The notes under the pieces: model-generated
Databases searched by the model: none
Told to the model about the DNA's origin: nothing
Seen by the model: the letters and a program-made list of their open reading frames with translations, nothing else
Position numbers and translations under genes: made by a program
In this document: positions 1 through 7,958 of the stretch, piece by piece
How the letters are laid out: every line of letters begins with the position of its first letter
How positions within the stretch are numbered: the first letter of the stretch is position 1
NCBI GenBank assembly: GCA_036257565.1
Contig: DATAFH010000021.1
Span: 1-64,000 of the forward strand
Origin: DASSUW01 sp036257565
GTDB taxonomy: Bacteria; Actinomycetota; Thermoleophilia; Solirubrobacterales; Solirubrobacteraceae
Length of the DNA stretch: 64,000 nt
Direction: 5' to 3'

Positions 1-148
1 ACCACCGATGGGAACGCGGGCCGCGGGACACGTGCACAACGCGCGCGAGGCCCCGGAGGTCTCGTCGAAGGCGAGCGCGAGGTCGCCGAGACGGCACCGG
101 CGCGCGCACCAGCGGCTCCGCGCGGATGCGGAACACGTCCCGGCTCAT
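1..148 (-). CDS. possible partial ORF at window edge
   Basis: An open frame starts at an ATG (complement of 146-148), 8 nt downstream of the stop of the stress-protein gene, and runs off the left edge without a stop. About 49 codons are visible, rich in Arg and Pro. I do not recognise the product. Another frame gives an equally plausible peptide, so this may not be coding. The only support is its operon-like position directly behind the stress-protein gene. Confidence 0.25.
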   Translation of the reverse strand, partial: MSRDVFRIRAEPLVRAPVPSRRPRARLRRDLRGLARVVHVSRGPRSHRW

Positions 149-156
149 GCCGCTGT

Positions 157-642
157 CTAGGAGCTGTCGTCGCGGATGACGAGGACCGGCCGGTCGCAAT
201 GCTCGATGAGCTTCCGCGAAACGCTCCCGAGCAGGCGCGAGCGCAGCCCCGAGATCCCATGCGAGCCCACCACGACCACGGCCGCGCCGCGCTCCCGCGC
301 GATGCCGATCAACGTGTCCGCCACATCGAGCTCGTCCGGCACCGCCTGCGGCTCCGCGACAAGCCCGACAGAACGGGCGAACTCAGCTCCGTCGCCGGCC
401 ACAGTCGACGCGTGCTCTCGCTGGAGCCGATCGACCGCTTCGACCGTCTCCGGATCGGCGGGCAAAGTACCCATCCCGAAGGTGTCCGGCAGGTCCATCG
501 CTACCGCCGTCAGCCCTGGCTCCCAGACCGTCGCCAGCACAGCCGGCCGCCTGGGAAACAGCTCGGCGGCGTGCCGGATGGCGGCCCGGGAAACCTCCGA
601 GCCGTCGTAGGCGATCAGGACCGGCGACGCCTCGGGCGCCAT
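157..642 (-). CDS. universal stress protein, UspA family
   Basis: A 161-residue single-domain Usp protein. The N-terminus has the first beta strand and Asp of the family (VLIAYDGSE, about residues 8-16). The C-terminus has the ATP-binding motif G-2x-G-9x-G-S, seen as GSHG then nine residues then GS at about residues 126-140, followed by the final strand PVLVIRD. ATP-binding Usp proteins are cytoplasmic and linked to stress and growth arrest. It may be first in an operon that continues left out of the window. The gene upstream is divergent. Confidence 0.93.
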   Translation of the reverse strand: MAPEASPVLIAYDGSEVSRAAIRHAAELFPRRPAVLATVWEPGLTAVAMDLPDTFGMGTLPADPETVEAVDRLQREHASTVAGDGAEFARSVGLVAEPQAVPDELDVADTLIGIARERGAAVVVVGSHGISGLRSRLLGSVSRKLIEHCDRPVLVIRDDSS

Positions 643-972
643 GCCCCGGCGAGCCTACAGTGATCGTGGGCGCCAAGGTCCGAGCCAGTGAGCCTCGGCA
701 GCGCGGTCAACACACCGTTCGGCGAGACCCGGCCCCTCGCTGTCGGCGGACGTGACGATCCTCTACTTCGGATCCGACCCAGGGGAGCTCACAGGACATC
801 TTCACCAGAACCCGCAGCCGCTGACCGGAGTCCACTGCGGCGCGACGGACCCGCCGCCCGAGGTCCCGGAGCATGAGCCGCGGAGCGCGAAGAGCGCGCG
901 CACCGCGTGGGGAAGCCTCATCTTGCCTTCCATACAGTACTGTAGGGAAAGTCGCTGCGTCAAGATGTGCCG
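643..972. other. 330-bp region with no convincing gene
   Basis: This gap separates the divergent stress-protein and DUF-like genes. Short open frames exist on both strands, but none shows a recognisable protein or a ribosome site. The only structured signal I see is the 12-bp palindrome at 933-944. Confidence 0.5.
933..944. promoter_or_regulatory. perfect palindrome, possible operator
   Basis: TACAGTACTGTA is a perfect 12-bp palindrome ending 28 nt before the proposed ATG at 973. Its size and place suit a dimeric repressor such as a TetR- or GntR-type protein acting on the downstream gene. No regulator gene lies beside it, so the binding protein is unknown. Confidence 0.4.
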
Positions 973-1323
973 ATGGCCTCCTACTCGGTGAACCCCCGCG
1001 CCGTCGCCCGGGCGCGTGAGCTGATCGACGCCCGCCAGTACGCGCTCGACAGCGACTGGGGAGACGCTCAGCCGCGAGCGGCGGCCGAGAACGCCTTTCT
1101 GAGCTCCCACTCCTGGGACGAGTACGCGGCGTGGCATCTCGGTCTGACCGAGGGCGCCAACGACGAGACGAAGGCCCGCTACGCGTTCGTGTACGGCGAC
1201 TTCCGCCGGATCCATCGCAGCGGCCTGATCGCGTGCGTCTACCGCGCCGCCGAGTGGCGTCACAAGGACATCGAGCTGGCTGCTCACGAGCTCCTGCAGC
1301 ACCTCGACGCGACGAGCGCGTGA
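973..1323 (+). CDS. conserved hypothetical protein, 116 aa
   Basis: A small soluble protein with no signal peptide or membrane segment. It is rich in Trp, Tyr and His (for example HSWDEYAAWHLGL and ACVYRAAEWRHKD). From memory it resembles a widespread actinobacterial hypothetical family of similar length, but no function is known to me. I chose the ATG at 973 rather than the in-frame GTG at 967 because the family start MASYSVNPRAV begins there. A palindrome 28 nt upstream may regulate it. Confidence 0.75.
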   Translation: MASYSVNPRAVARARELIDARQYALDSDWGDAQPRAAAENAFLSSHSWDEYAAWHLGLTEGANDETKARYAFVYGDFRRIHRSGLIACVYRAAEWRHKDIELAAHELLQHLDATSA

Positions 1324-1520
1324 GCGTCGCGCTCTGGCTCCTCACGCCGAGCTCTCCACACTCGAGCTCGCATGCAGCGTGGGGCAAGGTCGCCCGCGCG
1401 CTGACGTGGCATCGGGCGATCGGCGGCGGCGGCCCGGACGAGGTGGAGCCGGCCTGGATCAGGGGTCCCATCGAGTCGATGGTCTCCCTGCTCGACGACT
1501 CCTACCTCGGCCTGACCTGA
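1320..1520 (+). CDS. small hypothetical ORF, 66 aa
   Basis: A GTG overlaps the stop of the preceding gene (GTGA), which would allow translational coupling. The frame encodes 66 residues with an acidic, hydrophobic C-terminus (MVSLLDDSYLGL). No family is recognised. It is supported only by the coupled start and by the lack of another gene before the convergent gene at 1531. Confidence 0.35.
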   Translation: MSVALWLLTPSSPHSSSHAAWGKVARALTWHRAIGGGGPDEVEPAWIRGPIESMVSLLDDSYLGLT

Positions 1521-1530
1521 CGCACCCCTG

Positions 1531-2124
1531 CTACCAGACGCGCGTGTAGCGCACCGTCGCGTCGCCGAGCCTGAGCCCGGGCGGCACGGTCCCGGCCGGA
1601 AGGCCGAAGGCGCCGTCGAGCGCGCCCGCGGCGACCTCGGTCAGCGAGCCGCCGACGGGACCGACCGTGAGCGCGCCGCGGCGGAACGTGATGCGCGCCT
1701 CGGAGAAGTCCAGGTCGAGGATCGGGACCCGGGCGTCACCGACCTGCGCGGTGAGCACCCGGCCCGCCACGTCGATGTAGAAGTCGCGCAGCTCAATCGT
1801 GGTCGAGCCGGCGGTCAACGAGATGCCGCCGCTGTGGCGGATGACGCCGGTGCGCAGCGCCGACTTGAAGCGGTTCGTGATCGGGAACGCGAGCTCGTCG
1901 GCTGCCAGCGCCTTCGCGGGCGACAGCGGCGCCGGGGTGACACCGAGGCCGGTCAGCGCCTCGCCCGCGGCCGGATCGAGCTTCAGCGCCGTCGCGCCGT
2001 ACTTGCCCGAGTGATGCTTGCCGTGGTGCCAGCCGTGCTTGCCGTGAGCGGACGCCGGCCCGGCGACGAGCGCGACCACCGCCAAGGCCGCGAGCAGTGA
2101 AGACAGCAGCGTGCGGGGAACCAT
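1531..2124 (-). CDS. secreted HtaA-like domain protein
   Basis: A 197-residue protein with a Sec signal peptide (about residues 1-26, cleavage after ASA). A His/Lys-rich stretch follows (HGKHGWHHGKHHSGK, about 27-41). The rest has the pattern of HtaA-type beta domains: an IRHSGGISL strand, TTIELRDFYID, and VLTAQVGDARVPILDLDFS. HtaA domains bind heme in corynebacteria; here that is only a possibility, and the His-rich segment could bind metal. The start is the ATG at 2122-2124, preceded by an AGGAGG site. A longer frame reading into the next gene is a shadow. Confidence 0.7.
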   Translation of the reverse strand: MVPRTLLSSLLAALAVVALVAGPASAHGKHGWHHGKHHSGKYGATALKLDPAAGEALTGLGVTPAPLSPAKALAADELAFPITNRFKSALRTGVIRHSGGISLTAGSTTIELRDFYIDVAGRVLTAQVGDARVPILDLDFSEARITFRRGALTVGPVGGSLTEVAAGALDGAFGLPAGTVPPGLRLGDATVRYTRVW

Positions 2125-2189
2125 CGTGACCTCCTGGACGGGGGACGGACACCCCCGGATACGGAGGTCGGTGCGCGATCGCTTGAGCT

Positions 2190-2795
2190 TCAGCGCGCCA
2201 GAGTGATGTTGAAGCGCGAACTGCCGACGACGGGCACCATCCGGACCCACAGCATCACGTACATCTCCAGGGCCCGGGCGGCGGTGAGGTCGCCCAGGTC
2301 GAGCACCCGCTCCGGCGGCCACCCGAGCTCTCCGAGCAGGCTCGTGGCCCGCTCCTTCGCCTCCGCGTCGTCGCCGGCCACGAACACGACGTGGTCGCCC
2401 GGAACGGACGCGGGATCGACCATCACGTTGCAGTTCATGGTGTTCAGGCTCTTGACCACCCGCGCCTCGGGGACCGCCCGCTGGATCTGCTCGCCAAGGC
2501 TGTCGGTGTTGGCCACCGCCAGCGTCATGCCGCCCTCGGTGCGCTGGAGCGGGTTGCTGACGTCCACGAGCAGCTTGCCCGCGAGGTTCTCCCGCCCCGC
2601 GGCGGCCAGCGCGTCGAGCGAGCCCCTGCCCGCTGTGCAGTTGAACACGACCTCGCCGTGCGCTGCAGCGTTCGCGAACGGCACCCTGTCCTCGCCCGCC
2701 GCGCGCGAGCCGACCCGCACATCGTGGCCGAGCTCGGTGAGCTTGCCGGCGATCGCCCGGCCGACCATCCCGGTGCCCAGTACCCCGATCCTCAT
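2190..2795 (-). CDS. NADPH:F420 reductase-like NAD(P)-binding protein
   Basis: A 201-residue Rossmann protein. The dinucleotide motif GVLGTGMVGRAIAGKL is at residues 4-19, and VRVGSR follows the second strand, typical of NADP-preferring F420_oxidored-fold proteins. VDVSNPL and VKSLNTMN segments, usual in this family, are present. The protein lies in the cytoplasm and probably transfers hydride between NADPH and F420 or a related cofactor; the exact substrate is not visible. It is the full length for the family. It lies upstream of, and on the same strand as, the HtaA-like gene, 65 nt away. Confidence 0.8.
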   Translation of the reverse strand: MRIGVLGTGMVGRAIAGKLTELGHDVRVGSRAAGEDRVPFANAAAHGEVVFNCTAGRGSLDALAAAGRENLAGKLLVDVSNPLQRTEGGMTLAVANTDSLGEQIQRAVPEARVVKSLNTMNCNVMVDPASVPGDHVVFVAGDDAEAKERATSLLGELGWPPERVLDLGDLTAARALEMYVMLWVRMVPVVGSSRFNITLAR

Positions 2796-2875
2796 CGCGC
2801 GCCCCTACCTCTCTTTGCCGACCCTTCACCCGCGGTTGGCAGGCGCTTGGTCCGTCCCCGGCAACCCTACGCGGC

Positions 2876-3214
2876 ATGAAGACCTCTCATCGCGCCACCA
2901 CCATCCTGCTGGCCACCGCGGCCATCGCAGCGACGCCCGCGGCCGCACCGGCCGCCGTCCGCGAGTTCGAGGGCACCGTCGTGTCCGTGAACCGCGACGC
3001 GCGCACGTTCCGCCTGCACGACTCCGAGCGCGGCACGACGCGCATCAAGGTCAATTCCCGCACCCGCTACGAGCGCGTCAACGGCTTCGCCGGCCTCCAC
3101 GCGGGCCAGCGCCGCATCGAGGTGAAGGTGCGCCGCCGCAACGGCCGCTGGGTCGCCATCGAGGTCGAGAAGTCCGGTGGCGGCGGCGAGCACGGCGGCG
3201 GAGACGACGACTGA
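2876..3214 (+). CDS. secreted small beta-domain protein (DUF5666-like)
   Basis: A 112-residue protein with a signal peptide (about residues 1-27, Ala-rich before VREFEG). It is followed by a small beta-barrel-like repeat (FEGTVVSVNRDARTFRLHD, TTRIKVNSRTRYERV), which resembles secreted DUF5666 domains. The tail is glycine-rich and acidic (GGGGEHGGGDDD). Its function is unknown. It is divergent from the F420-reductase-like gene, sharing an 80-bp promoter region. Confidence 0.65.
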   Translation: MKTSHRATTILLATAAIAATPAAAPAAVREFEGTVVSVNRDARTFRLHDSERGTTRIKVNSRTRYERVNGFAGLHAGQRRIEVKVRRRNGRWVAIEVEKSGGGGEHGGGDDD

Positions 3215-3258
3215 GCGGCCGGTAGCGTCCTCACGACCCCAACCCAGGAGCGTGAGCG

Positions 3259-3624
3259 ATGCCAGAACGGACGCTGCTACGACCCCGGCACGCCGAGCTG
3301 GGTGGATCTCTCGACCACCGATCTCGACAGCGCCCTCAGGTTCTACGGCGACCTGTTCGGCTGGGAGTTCCAGGACCTGGGTGAAGAGGCGGGCCACTAC
3401 CACGACGCCCGCCTCGGCCTCTGGACGGTCCCCCCGAGGTGCCCGCCGACTGGGTCACGTACTTCCAGATGGACCACCTCGACGACGCGCTCGAACGGCT
3501 GCGGGCGGCCGCCGGGACGGTAACCGACGATCCGGTCGACTCGGCCTACGGCCGCTGGGCCGTGGCGGCCGACCCGCATGGCGGGACGTTCCGCATCATC
3601 GAGTCCGCCACCCCGGACGCATGA
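3259..3624 (+). pseudogene. broken VOC/glyoxalase-family gene
   Basis: The remains of a single-domain VOC protein are spread over frames. MPERT at 3259 is out of frame with CYDPGTPSWVDLSTTDLDSA, which continues through the first beta-alpha-beta unit (RFYGDLFGWEFQDLG) to about 3417. The second unit resumes in another frame from about 3421 (GPPEVPADWVTYFQMD to GTFRIIE). The middle, usually a VAGLGP-like strand, looks deleted. Two frame changes plus an internal loss argue for decay rather than a single sequencing error. Confidence 0.75.
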
Positions 3625-3629
3625 AGAAA

Positions 3630-3650
3630 GGGCCCCGCCGAGCGGGGCCC
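3630..3650. terminator. bidirectional hairpin terminator
   Basis: GGGCCCCGC (3630-3638) pairs perfectly with GCGGGGCCC (3642-3650) around a CGA loop. It lies between the ends of the convergent VOC pseudogene and the gene at 3659. An A-rich stretch precedes it, giving a short U run for minus-strand transcripts. Confidence 0.8.
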
Positions 3651-3658
3651 TGGATTCT

Positions 3659-3910
3659 CTACGCCCCGGCGGGCTGCTGGTCCCCGCCGCCGCGCGCCTT
3701 CAGCGCGACGAACACCGCCGCGGCCGTGCCGGCAAGGATCAGCGGGACGCGCTTGACGAACGGCGTGCGCTTGGCGACCTGGTAGGCCGCGGTGCCCTTG
3801 GCGGCCTTGCGGGCGCCCTTGGCCGCCTTGCTCGCGGCCTTGAACTTCAAGTAGGTGCCCAGGACGTCGGCAGCCTGGGCCTTGCGGCTCTTGCGTCGTC
3901 TGATCTTCAT
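3659..3910 (-). CDS. small basic membrane-anchored hypothetical protein
   Basis: An 83-residue protein with a strongly basic N-terminus (MKIRRRKSRKAQ), a Lys/Ala-rich amphipathic stretch (about 25-50) and one hydrophobic segment (PLILAGTAAAVFVALKA, about 56-72). No known domain is recognised. It could be a small membrane protein with a nucleic-acid- or lipid-binding cytoplasmic tail; that is inference. It ends at the hairpin terminator at 3630-3650. Confidence 0.6.
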   Translation of the reverse strand: MKIRRRKSRKAQAADVLGTYLKFKAASKAAKGARKAAKGTAAYQVAKRTPFVKRVPLILAGTAAAVFVALKARGGGDQQPAGA

Positions 3911-3954
3911 GGGATCCGACGTACCCGGAGTGGCGCGGTGCCTACCATCGCTGC

Positions 3955-4719
3955 GTGCGCCGCCCCGCCTTCCGCCGTGCCGGCCCCCCGATCCTCGAGC
4001 TCATCGTTGCCTGGAACGGCGGGCCGCCGCCGGTCCTGCCCGATGAGCGAGAGCCGGATGCAGCGCTGCAGGAGGCCGTCGCGCTCGACCCGCACGACGC
4101 CGACCTCGGCCGCCGCATCGTGCGCGAGGCGCGCGACCGCCCGTCGCTCGAGCTCGGGCTCGACGTGCTGAGCCGAGCGGGCGACGCGCGCGACGTCGAG
4201 GTGCTGGAGACGCTCGCCCGCCATGCCGCGCTCGGCCCTGCCGCCGGCGAGGCGCTGGCGGCGATCCTCGACGACGAGCCGCAGGCCTGGTGGCGCGTGG
4301 CCTGCATCTGCGCCGGCGCAGGCAAGGTCGAGGCGGTGCATCGCCTGGCGTCGCTCAACGACCTCCCCGACGAGACGCGCGCCTGGTTGCTGCGCCATGG
4401 CCTCGACGGGATCGAGCCCGCGCAGGCGGCGCACGCCTGCGCGGAGGCCGGGCAGCTCGAGCGCGCGCTCGACGGCCTCGTCGACGACGCGCTCCTCGAC
4501 GGCGCCTGCCGGATCCTCAGCGGCCTCGTGCGGACGCAGGAGATGGCGGCCTACGAGCCGGCGGCCCGCATCGCGCATGTGGTGCTCGGCCTGCTCGGCG
4601 ACCGCTCGCTGACGCTCGCGCGGGCGATGGCGGTCGAGGACCTGCGCGGCTGGGCCGAGGACTTCGAGGAGCACGTGGTGATCGCCGAGCGCTGCGCGCG
4701 CCTGCTCGCCCGCAACTGA
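3955..4719 (+). CDS. hypothetical alpha-helical (HEAT-like) protein
   Basis: A 254-residue Ala/Leu-rich protein starting at GTG. It is predicted all-helical, with repeats of the kind GDARDVEVLETLARHAALG and AGKVEAVHRLASLND, suggesting a HEAT- or TPR-like solenoid for protein contact. No signal peptide, membrane segment or catalytic motif is visible. It ends 3 nt before the lytic transglycosylase gene, so the two are probably co-transcribed. Function unknown. Confidence 0.7.
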   Translation: MRRPAFRRAGPPILELIVAWNGGPPPVLPDEREPDAALQEAVALDPHDADLGRRIVREARDRPSLELGLDVLSRAGDARDVEVLETLARHAALGPAAGEALAAILDDEPQAWWRVACICAGAGKVEAVHRLASLNDLPDETRAWLLRHGLDGIEPAQAAHACAEAGQLERALDGLVDDALLDGACRILSGLVRTQEMAAYEPAARIAHVVLGLLGDRSLTLARAMAVEDLRGWAEDFEEHVVIAERCARLLARN

Positions 4720-4721
4720 CC

Positions 4722-6206
4722 GTGCTCCGCATGGTGCTCCTCGTGGCGGCGTTCGCCGCCCTCGCGGTGTTCCTCGTCGCGCGCTCGGGGGACGAGTCGC
4801 TGCCCGCCGGCGTCCCCGTGGTCCCAACCCCGCCCGGACCCGCGGGCGAGGACACGTCGCCGCTGCCGGACCCGTTCGCGTGGGACCCGGGCCGTGAGGA
4901 GGAGTTCGCCCGCCGCGCGGCAGCCGGCAACGCGCATGCCCTGTACGCGTTCTCGCCCGGCGGCGTCGTCGCCACCGCCGAGCGCACGGCGCGCTGGCGC
5001 TTGCGCGTGGAGCGCGCCGCCGATGAGGCGGAGGTGGCCCCGGACCTGTTCGAAGGGCTCGTGTTCCTCGAGAGCGGTGGTCGCGAGGACGCGCAGGCGC
5101 CCGGCGGGCTCGAGGCTGCGGTCGGCCTCACGCAGATCCTCGCCGAGACCGGCCAGAACCTGCTGGGCATGCGCGTCGACCTGGTGCAGAGCAAGCGCCT
5201 CACGCGGCAGATCGCGCGCGCGGACGCGCGCGGGCGGGCGAAACGTGCGGCCGCGATGCGCCAGCGCCGCGCGCAGGTGGACGAGCGCTTCGACGGCGCG
5301 AAGGCGCTGGCCGCGACCGCGCGCTACCTCAAGATCGCCGCCGAGCGCTTCGGGCGCCAGGACCTCGCCTTCGTCTCCTACCACATGGGCATCGGGAACC
5401 TGGAGAGCGTGCTGCGGGACTTCACGGGCGACGCCGAGACCCCGATCCGCGACGTCGTGTCGGACGCCGGGCTGACCTATCCGGAGGTCTACTTCGACTC
5501 CACGCCGCGCCGCCACCGCCGCGCCTACGCGCGGCTCACGTCGCTCGGCGACGACTCATCGAACTACCTGTGGAAGGTCGCCGCGGGGCGGGAGATCATG
5601 CGCCTGTGGCGCGACGACCGCGCGGAGCTCGAGCGGCTCGCCGCGCTACACGGCGCCAAGGGCTCGGCCGAGGAGGTGCTCCACCCGCCGGACGCGACGC
5701 CCGGGTTCAGCACGCCGGTCGAGCTGCGCGAGGCCTGGAGCGCGGGCGACATCGTCGCCTTCCCCGCGCAGGAGGCGATCACCGGCCTGCGGCGGGCCCG
5801 CCAGATGGGCGAGCTCGGCCGCCGGCTCGGCCAGCCCGCTGGGCTGTACCGCGGCCTGCGGCCGGAGGCGCTTGCGCTCGCGCTGTACGTGGGCGCGCAG
5901 GTCCGGTCGCTGAGCGGCACGGCGCCGCTCGTCGTCACTTCCACGGTGCGCGACGACACCTACCAAGCGGCGCTCGTGCGGCGCAACCGCGAGGCGACGC
6001 GCAACTTCTCCCTGCACACGACCGGGTGGGCGTTCGACGTGCTGCGCGAGTACCGCTCCCGCCGCCAGGCGCTCGCCTTCCAGTTCGTCCTCGACCGCCT
6101 GCGGACGCTCAACGTGATTGCTTGGGTGCGCGAGCTGCGGGCGATCCACATCACCGCCGGCGGCGACGCCGAGGTGCTGCTGCCGCTGCTCGACCGGGTG
6201 GGTTAG
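4722..6206 (+). CDS. lytic transglycosylase fused to a DUF5715/M15-like domain
   Basis: A 494-residue exported protein with an N-terminal membrane anchor or signal (VLLVAAFAALAVFLVA, about 5-20). The first catalytic region looks like an SLT lytic transglycosylase: DLFEGLVFLESGGREDA, with the likely catalytic Glu in FLESGG, then EAAVGLTQILAETG and FVSYHMGIGNL. The C-terminal region has SLHTTGWAFDV and a late IHIT, reminiscent of the His-Asp metal site of M15/VanY-type or DUF5715 peptidases. It would cleave glycan and perhaps peptide in peptidoglycan. The start is GTG 4722; ATG 4731 is also possible. Its stop overlaps that of the convergent SDR gene. Confidence 0.75.
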   Translation: MLRMVLLVAAFAALAVFLVARSGDESLPAGVPVVPTPPGPAGEDTSPLPDPFAWDPGREEEFARRAAAGNAHALYAFSPGGVVATAERTARWRLRVERAADEAEVAPDLFEGLVFLESGGREDAQAPGGLEAAVGLTQILAETGQNLLGMRVDLVQSKRLTRQIARADARGRAKRAAAMRQRRAQVDERFDGAKALAATARYLKIAAERFGRQDLAFVSYHMGIGNLESVLRDFTGDAETPIRDVVSDAGLTYPEVYFDSTPRRHRRAYARLTSLGDDSSNYLWKVAAGREIMRLWRDDRAELERLAALHGAKGSAEEVLHPPDATPGFSTPVELREAWSAGDIVAFPAQEAITGLRRARQMGELGRRLGQPAGLYRGLRPEALALALYVGAQVRSLSGTAPLVVTSTVRDDTYQAALVRRNREATRNFSLHTTGWAFDVLREYRSRRQALAFQFVLDRLRTLNVIAWVRELRAIHITAGGDAEVLLPLLDRVG

Positions 6207-7072
6207 GCGGCGCTGCGCTCTTCCTCGGCGGCGGGGGCGCTCGCCGCAGCACGCGCCTCGTACCCGGCCCGGGCGGCGCGATCGGTGTGCTGGAGCGTCT
6301 CGTCGGCCTTGAACCCGCGGGCGAGCATGTCCCGGAACCCGCGCGGCAGGATGCCGGCCAGCTTGAGCAGGACGCCCGCCCACCGCGGAACGTAGACGTC
6401 GAACCGTGGCCGCTGGAGTGCCGCGACGACGTCGCCGGCGACGTCCTCGGGCGCGAGTCGACGCATGCCGCGGGCGTCCGGCACGCCGGCAGCGAGATCC
6501 GTCCGCACGAAGTACGGCATCACCAGGGAGACCTCGACCCCCGTGCCCCGCAACTCGGCACGCGCCGCCTCGGACAGGCCCGCCACGCCGTGCTTGCTCG
6601 CCGCATAGGTCGCCAGCATGGCGAAGCCGCTGCGGCCCGCGAGCGAGGACACGTTGACGATGTGCCCTTTCCCGCGCGGGACCATCCGGCGCATCGCCTC
6701 CTGCGTGCCGTGGATGACGGCTCGGAGGTTGAGGTCGAGCTGGCGGGAGACGCTCTCGGGGCTCTCCTCCGCGAGCGGCGTGACCGCCATGATCCCCGCG
6801 TTGTTGACGAGGATGTCGAGCGGCCCGAGCCGCTGCTCGACCTCGTTGAGGAATGCGGTGAAGCCCGCGTGGTCGGTGACGTCGAGCCCGAGGCCTACGG
6901 CGTCGCCGCCGAGCGCGGCGGCCGCCGCCTCGGCCGACGCCTGGTCGAGATCGCCGATCGCGACGCGGGCGCCCTCGCGGGCCAGGGACTGGGCGATCGC
7001 ACGGCCGATGCCCCTGCCACCGCCGGTGACGGCGACGACCTTGCCGTTCAGGGAGCGTGGTTCTCGAGCCAT
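6203..7072 (-). CDS. short-chain dehydrogenase/reductase
   Basis: A 289-residue classical SDR. It has the cofactor motif TGGGRGIG (about 16-23), the NNAG motif (about 90), the catalytic Ser in NVSSLAG and the YAASK pair (about 160). A C-terminal extension rich in Ala and Arg, with a hydrophobic patch (VLLKLAGILPRGF), resembles SDRs that act on lipid-like substrates near membranes. The substrate cannot be told. It is tail-to-tail with the transglycosylase gene (4-bp overlap) and divergent from an alpha/beta hydrolase 43 bp away. Confidence 0.9.
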   Translation of the reverse strand: MAREPRSLNGKVVAVTGGGRGIGRAIAQSLAREGARVAIGDLDQASAEAAAAALGGDAVGLGLDVTDHAGFTAFLNEVEQRLGPLDILVNNAGIMAVTPLAEESPESVSRQLDLNLRAVIHGTQEAMRRMVPRGKGHIVNVSSLAGRSGFAMLATYAASKHGVAGLSEAARAELRGTGVEVSLVMPYFVRTDLAAGVPDARGMRRLAPEDVAGDVVAALQRPRFDVYVPRWAGVLLKLAGILPRGFRDMLARGFKADETLQHTDRAARAGYEARAAASAPAAEEERSAA

Positions 7073-7115
7073 GCAACTGAACGCTAGCGGTCAGGCCGGA
7101 ACATAGACTCCAGTC

Positions 7116-7958
7116 ATGGAGCCCGTCCCCCGCAGCTTCCGCCACGCCGGCCGCCGGCTGGCGTACACCTCCTACGGCAAGGGGCCGCGCCTGACGGTGC
7201 TCCTGCACGGACTGCTGTTCAGCCGCCGGATGCACGACGAACTGGCCCGCGCGCTCGAGAACCGCGGCCACCGGGTCGTCACGCTCGACCTGCTCGGCCA
7301 CGGCGCCTCGGACCGGCCGGTCGACATGAACCGCTATTCGATGACCGAGTTCGGGCGCGAGGTGGTGGCCTTGCTCGACCACCTGAACGCCCCCGAGGCG
7401 GTGGTCATGGGCACTTCGCTGGGCGCCAACACGACGCTCGAGGTGGCCGCGCTCGCCCCGGACCGCCTGCGCGGCATGGTCGTCGAGATGCCGGTGCTCG
7501 ACAACGCGCTGCTGGGCTGTGCCGTGGCGTTCACCCCGCTCATGCTGGGGCTGACCTTCGGGCGGCGGCCGATGCGGGCGCTGGCCGCGGCCGCGCGGCG
7601 GGTGCCGAGCCGCGGGCTGCCGTGGCAGGCCGACGTGCTGCTCGACCTCATCCGGCAGGACCCCGAGCCGAGCGCCGCGGTGATCCAGGGCCTGTTCTTC
7701 GGCCGCGTGGCGCCGCCGGTCGAGGAGCGGCGGGCGATCCGCGCCCCGGCGCTGGTCATCGGCCACCGGCACGACCTCGTGCACCCGTTCTCGGACGCCG
7801 GCAGCCTCGTCGACGAGCTGCCGAACGCCCGCCTCCTGCAGGCCGACTCGATCGTCGAGATGCGGGTCACCCCGGAACGGCTCACCGGCGAGATCGCGGC
7901 GTTCCTGGACGAGTGCTGGCGCCCGCGGGCGGCGCGCACCCGCCGCGCGTCCGCCTAG
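7116..7958 (+). CDS. alpha/beta hydrolase fold protein
   Basis: A 280-residue protein with the oxyanion-hole HGLLF segment (about 32), GHGASDRP, the nucleophile elbow GTSLGAN (about 100) and an acid-strand segment IGHRHDLVHP (about 217). After that Asp segment I see no His where the catalytic His normally falls (the equivalent stretch reads ADSIVEMRVTPERL). It may use another base or be non-hydrolytic. It is tail-to-tail with the CsoR-like gene (4-bp overlap). Cytoplasmic; substrate unknown. Confidence 0.88.
   Translation: MEPVPRSFRHAGRRLAYTSYGKGPRLTVLLHGLLFSRRMHDELARALENRGHRVVTLDLLGHGASDRPVDMNRYSMTEFGREVVALLDHLNAPEAVVMGTSLGANTTLEVAALAPDRLRGMVVEMPVLDNALLGCAVAFTPLMLGLTFGRRPMRALAAAARRVPSRGLPWQADVLLDLIRQDPEPSAAVIQGLFFGRVAPPVEERRAIRAPALVIGHRHDLVHPFSDAGSLVDELPNARLLQADSIVEMRVTPERLTGEIAAFLDECWRPRAARTRRASA

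Noticed and set aside
5646..7784. A 712-residue minus-strand open frame
   Set aside because: It is antisense to the transglycosylase and hydrolase and out of frame with the SDR gene. The sequence is low-complexity and matches no family.
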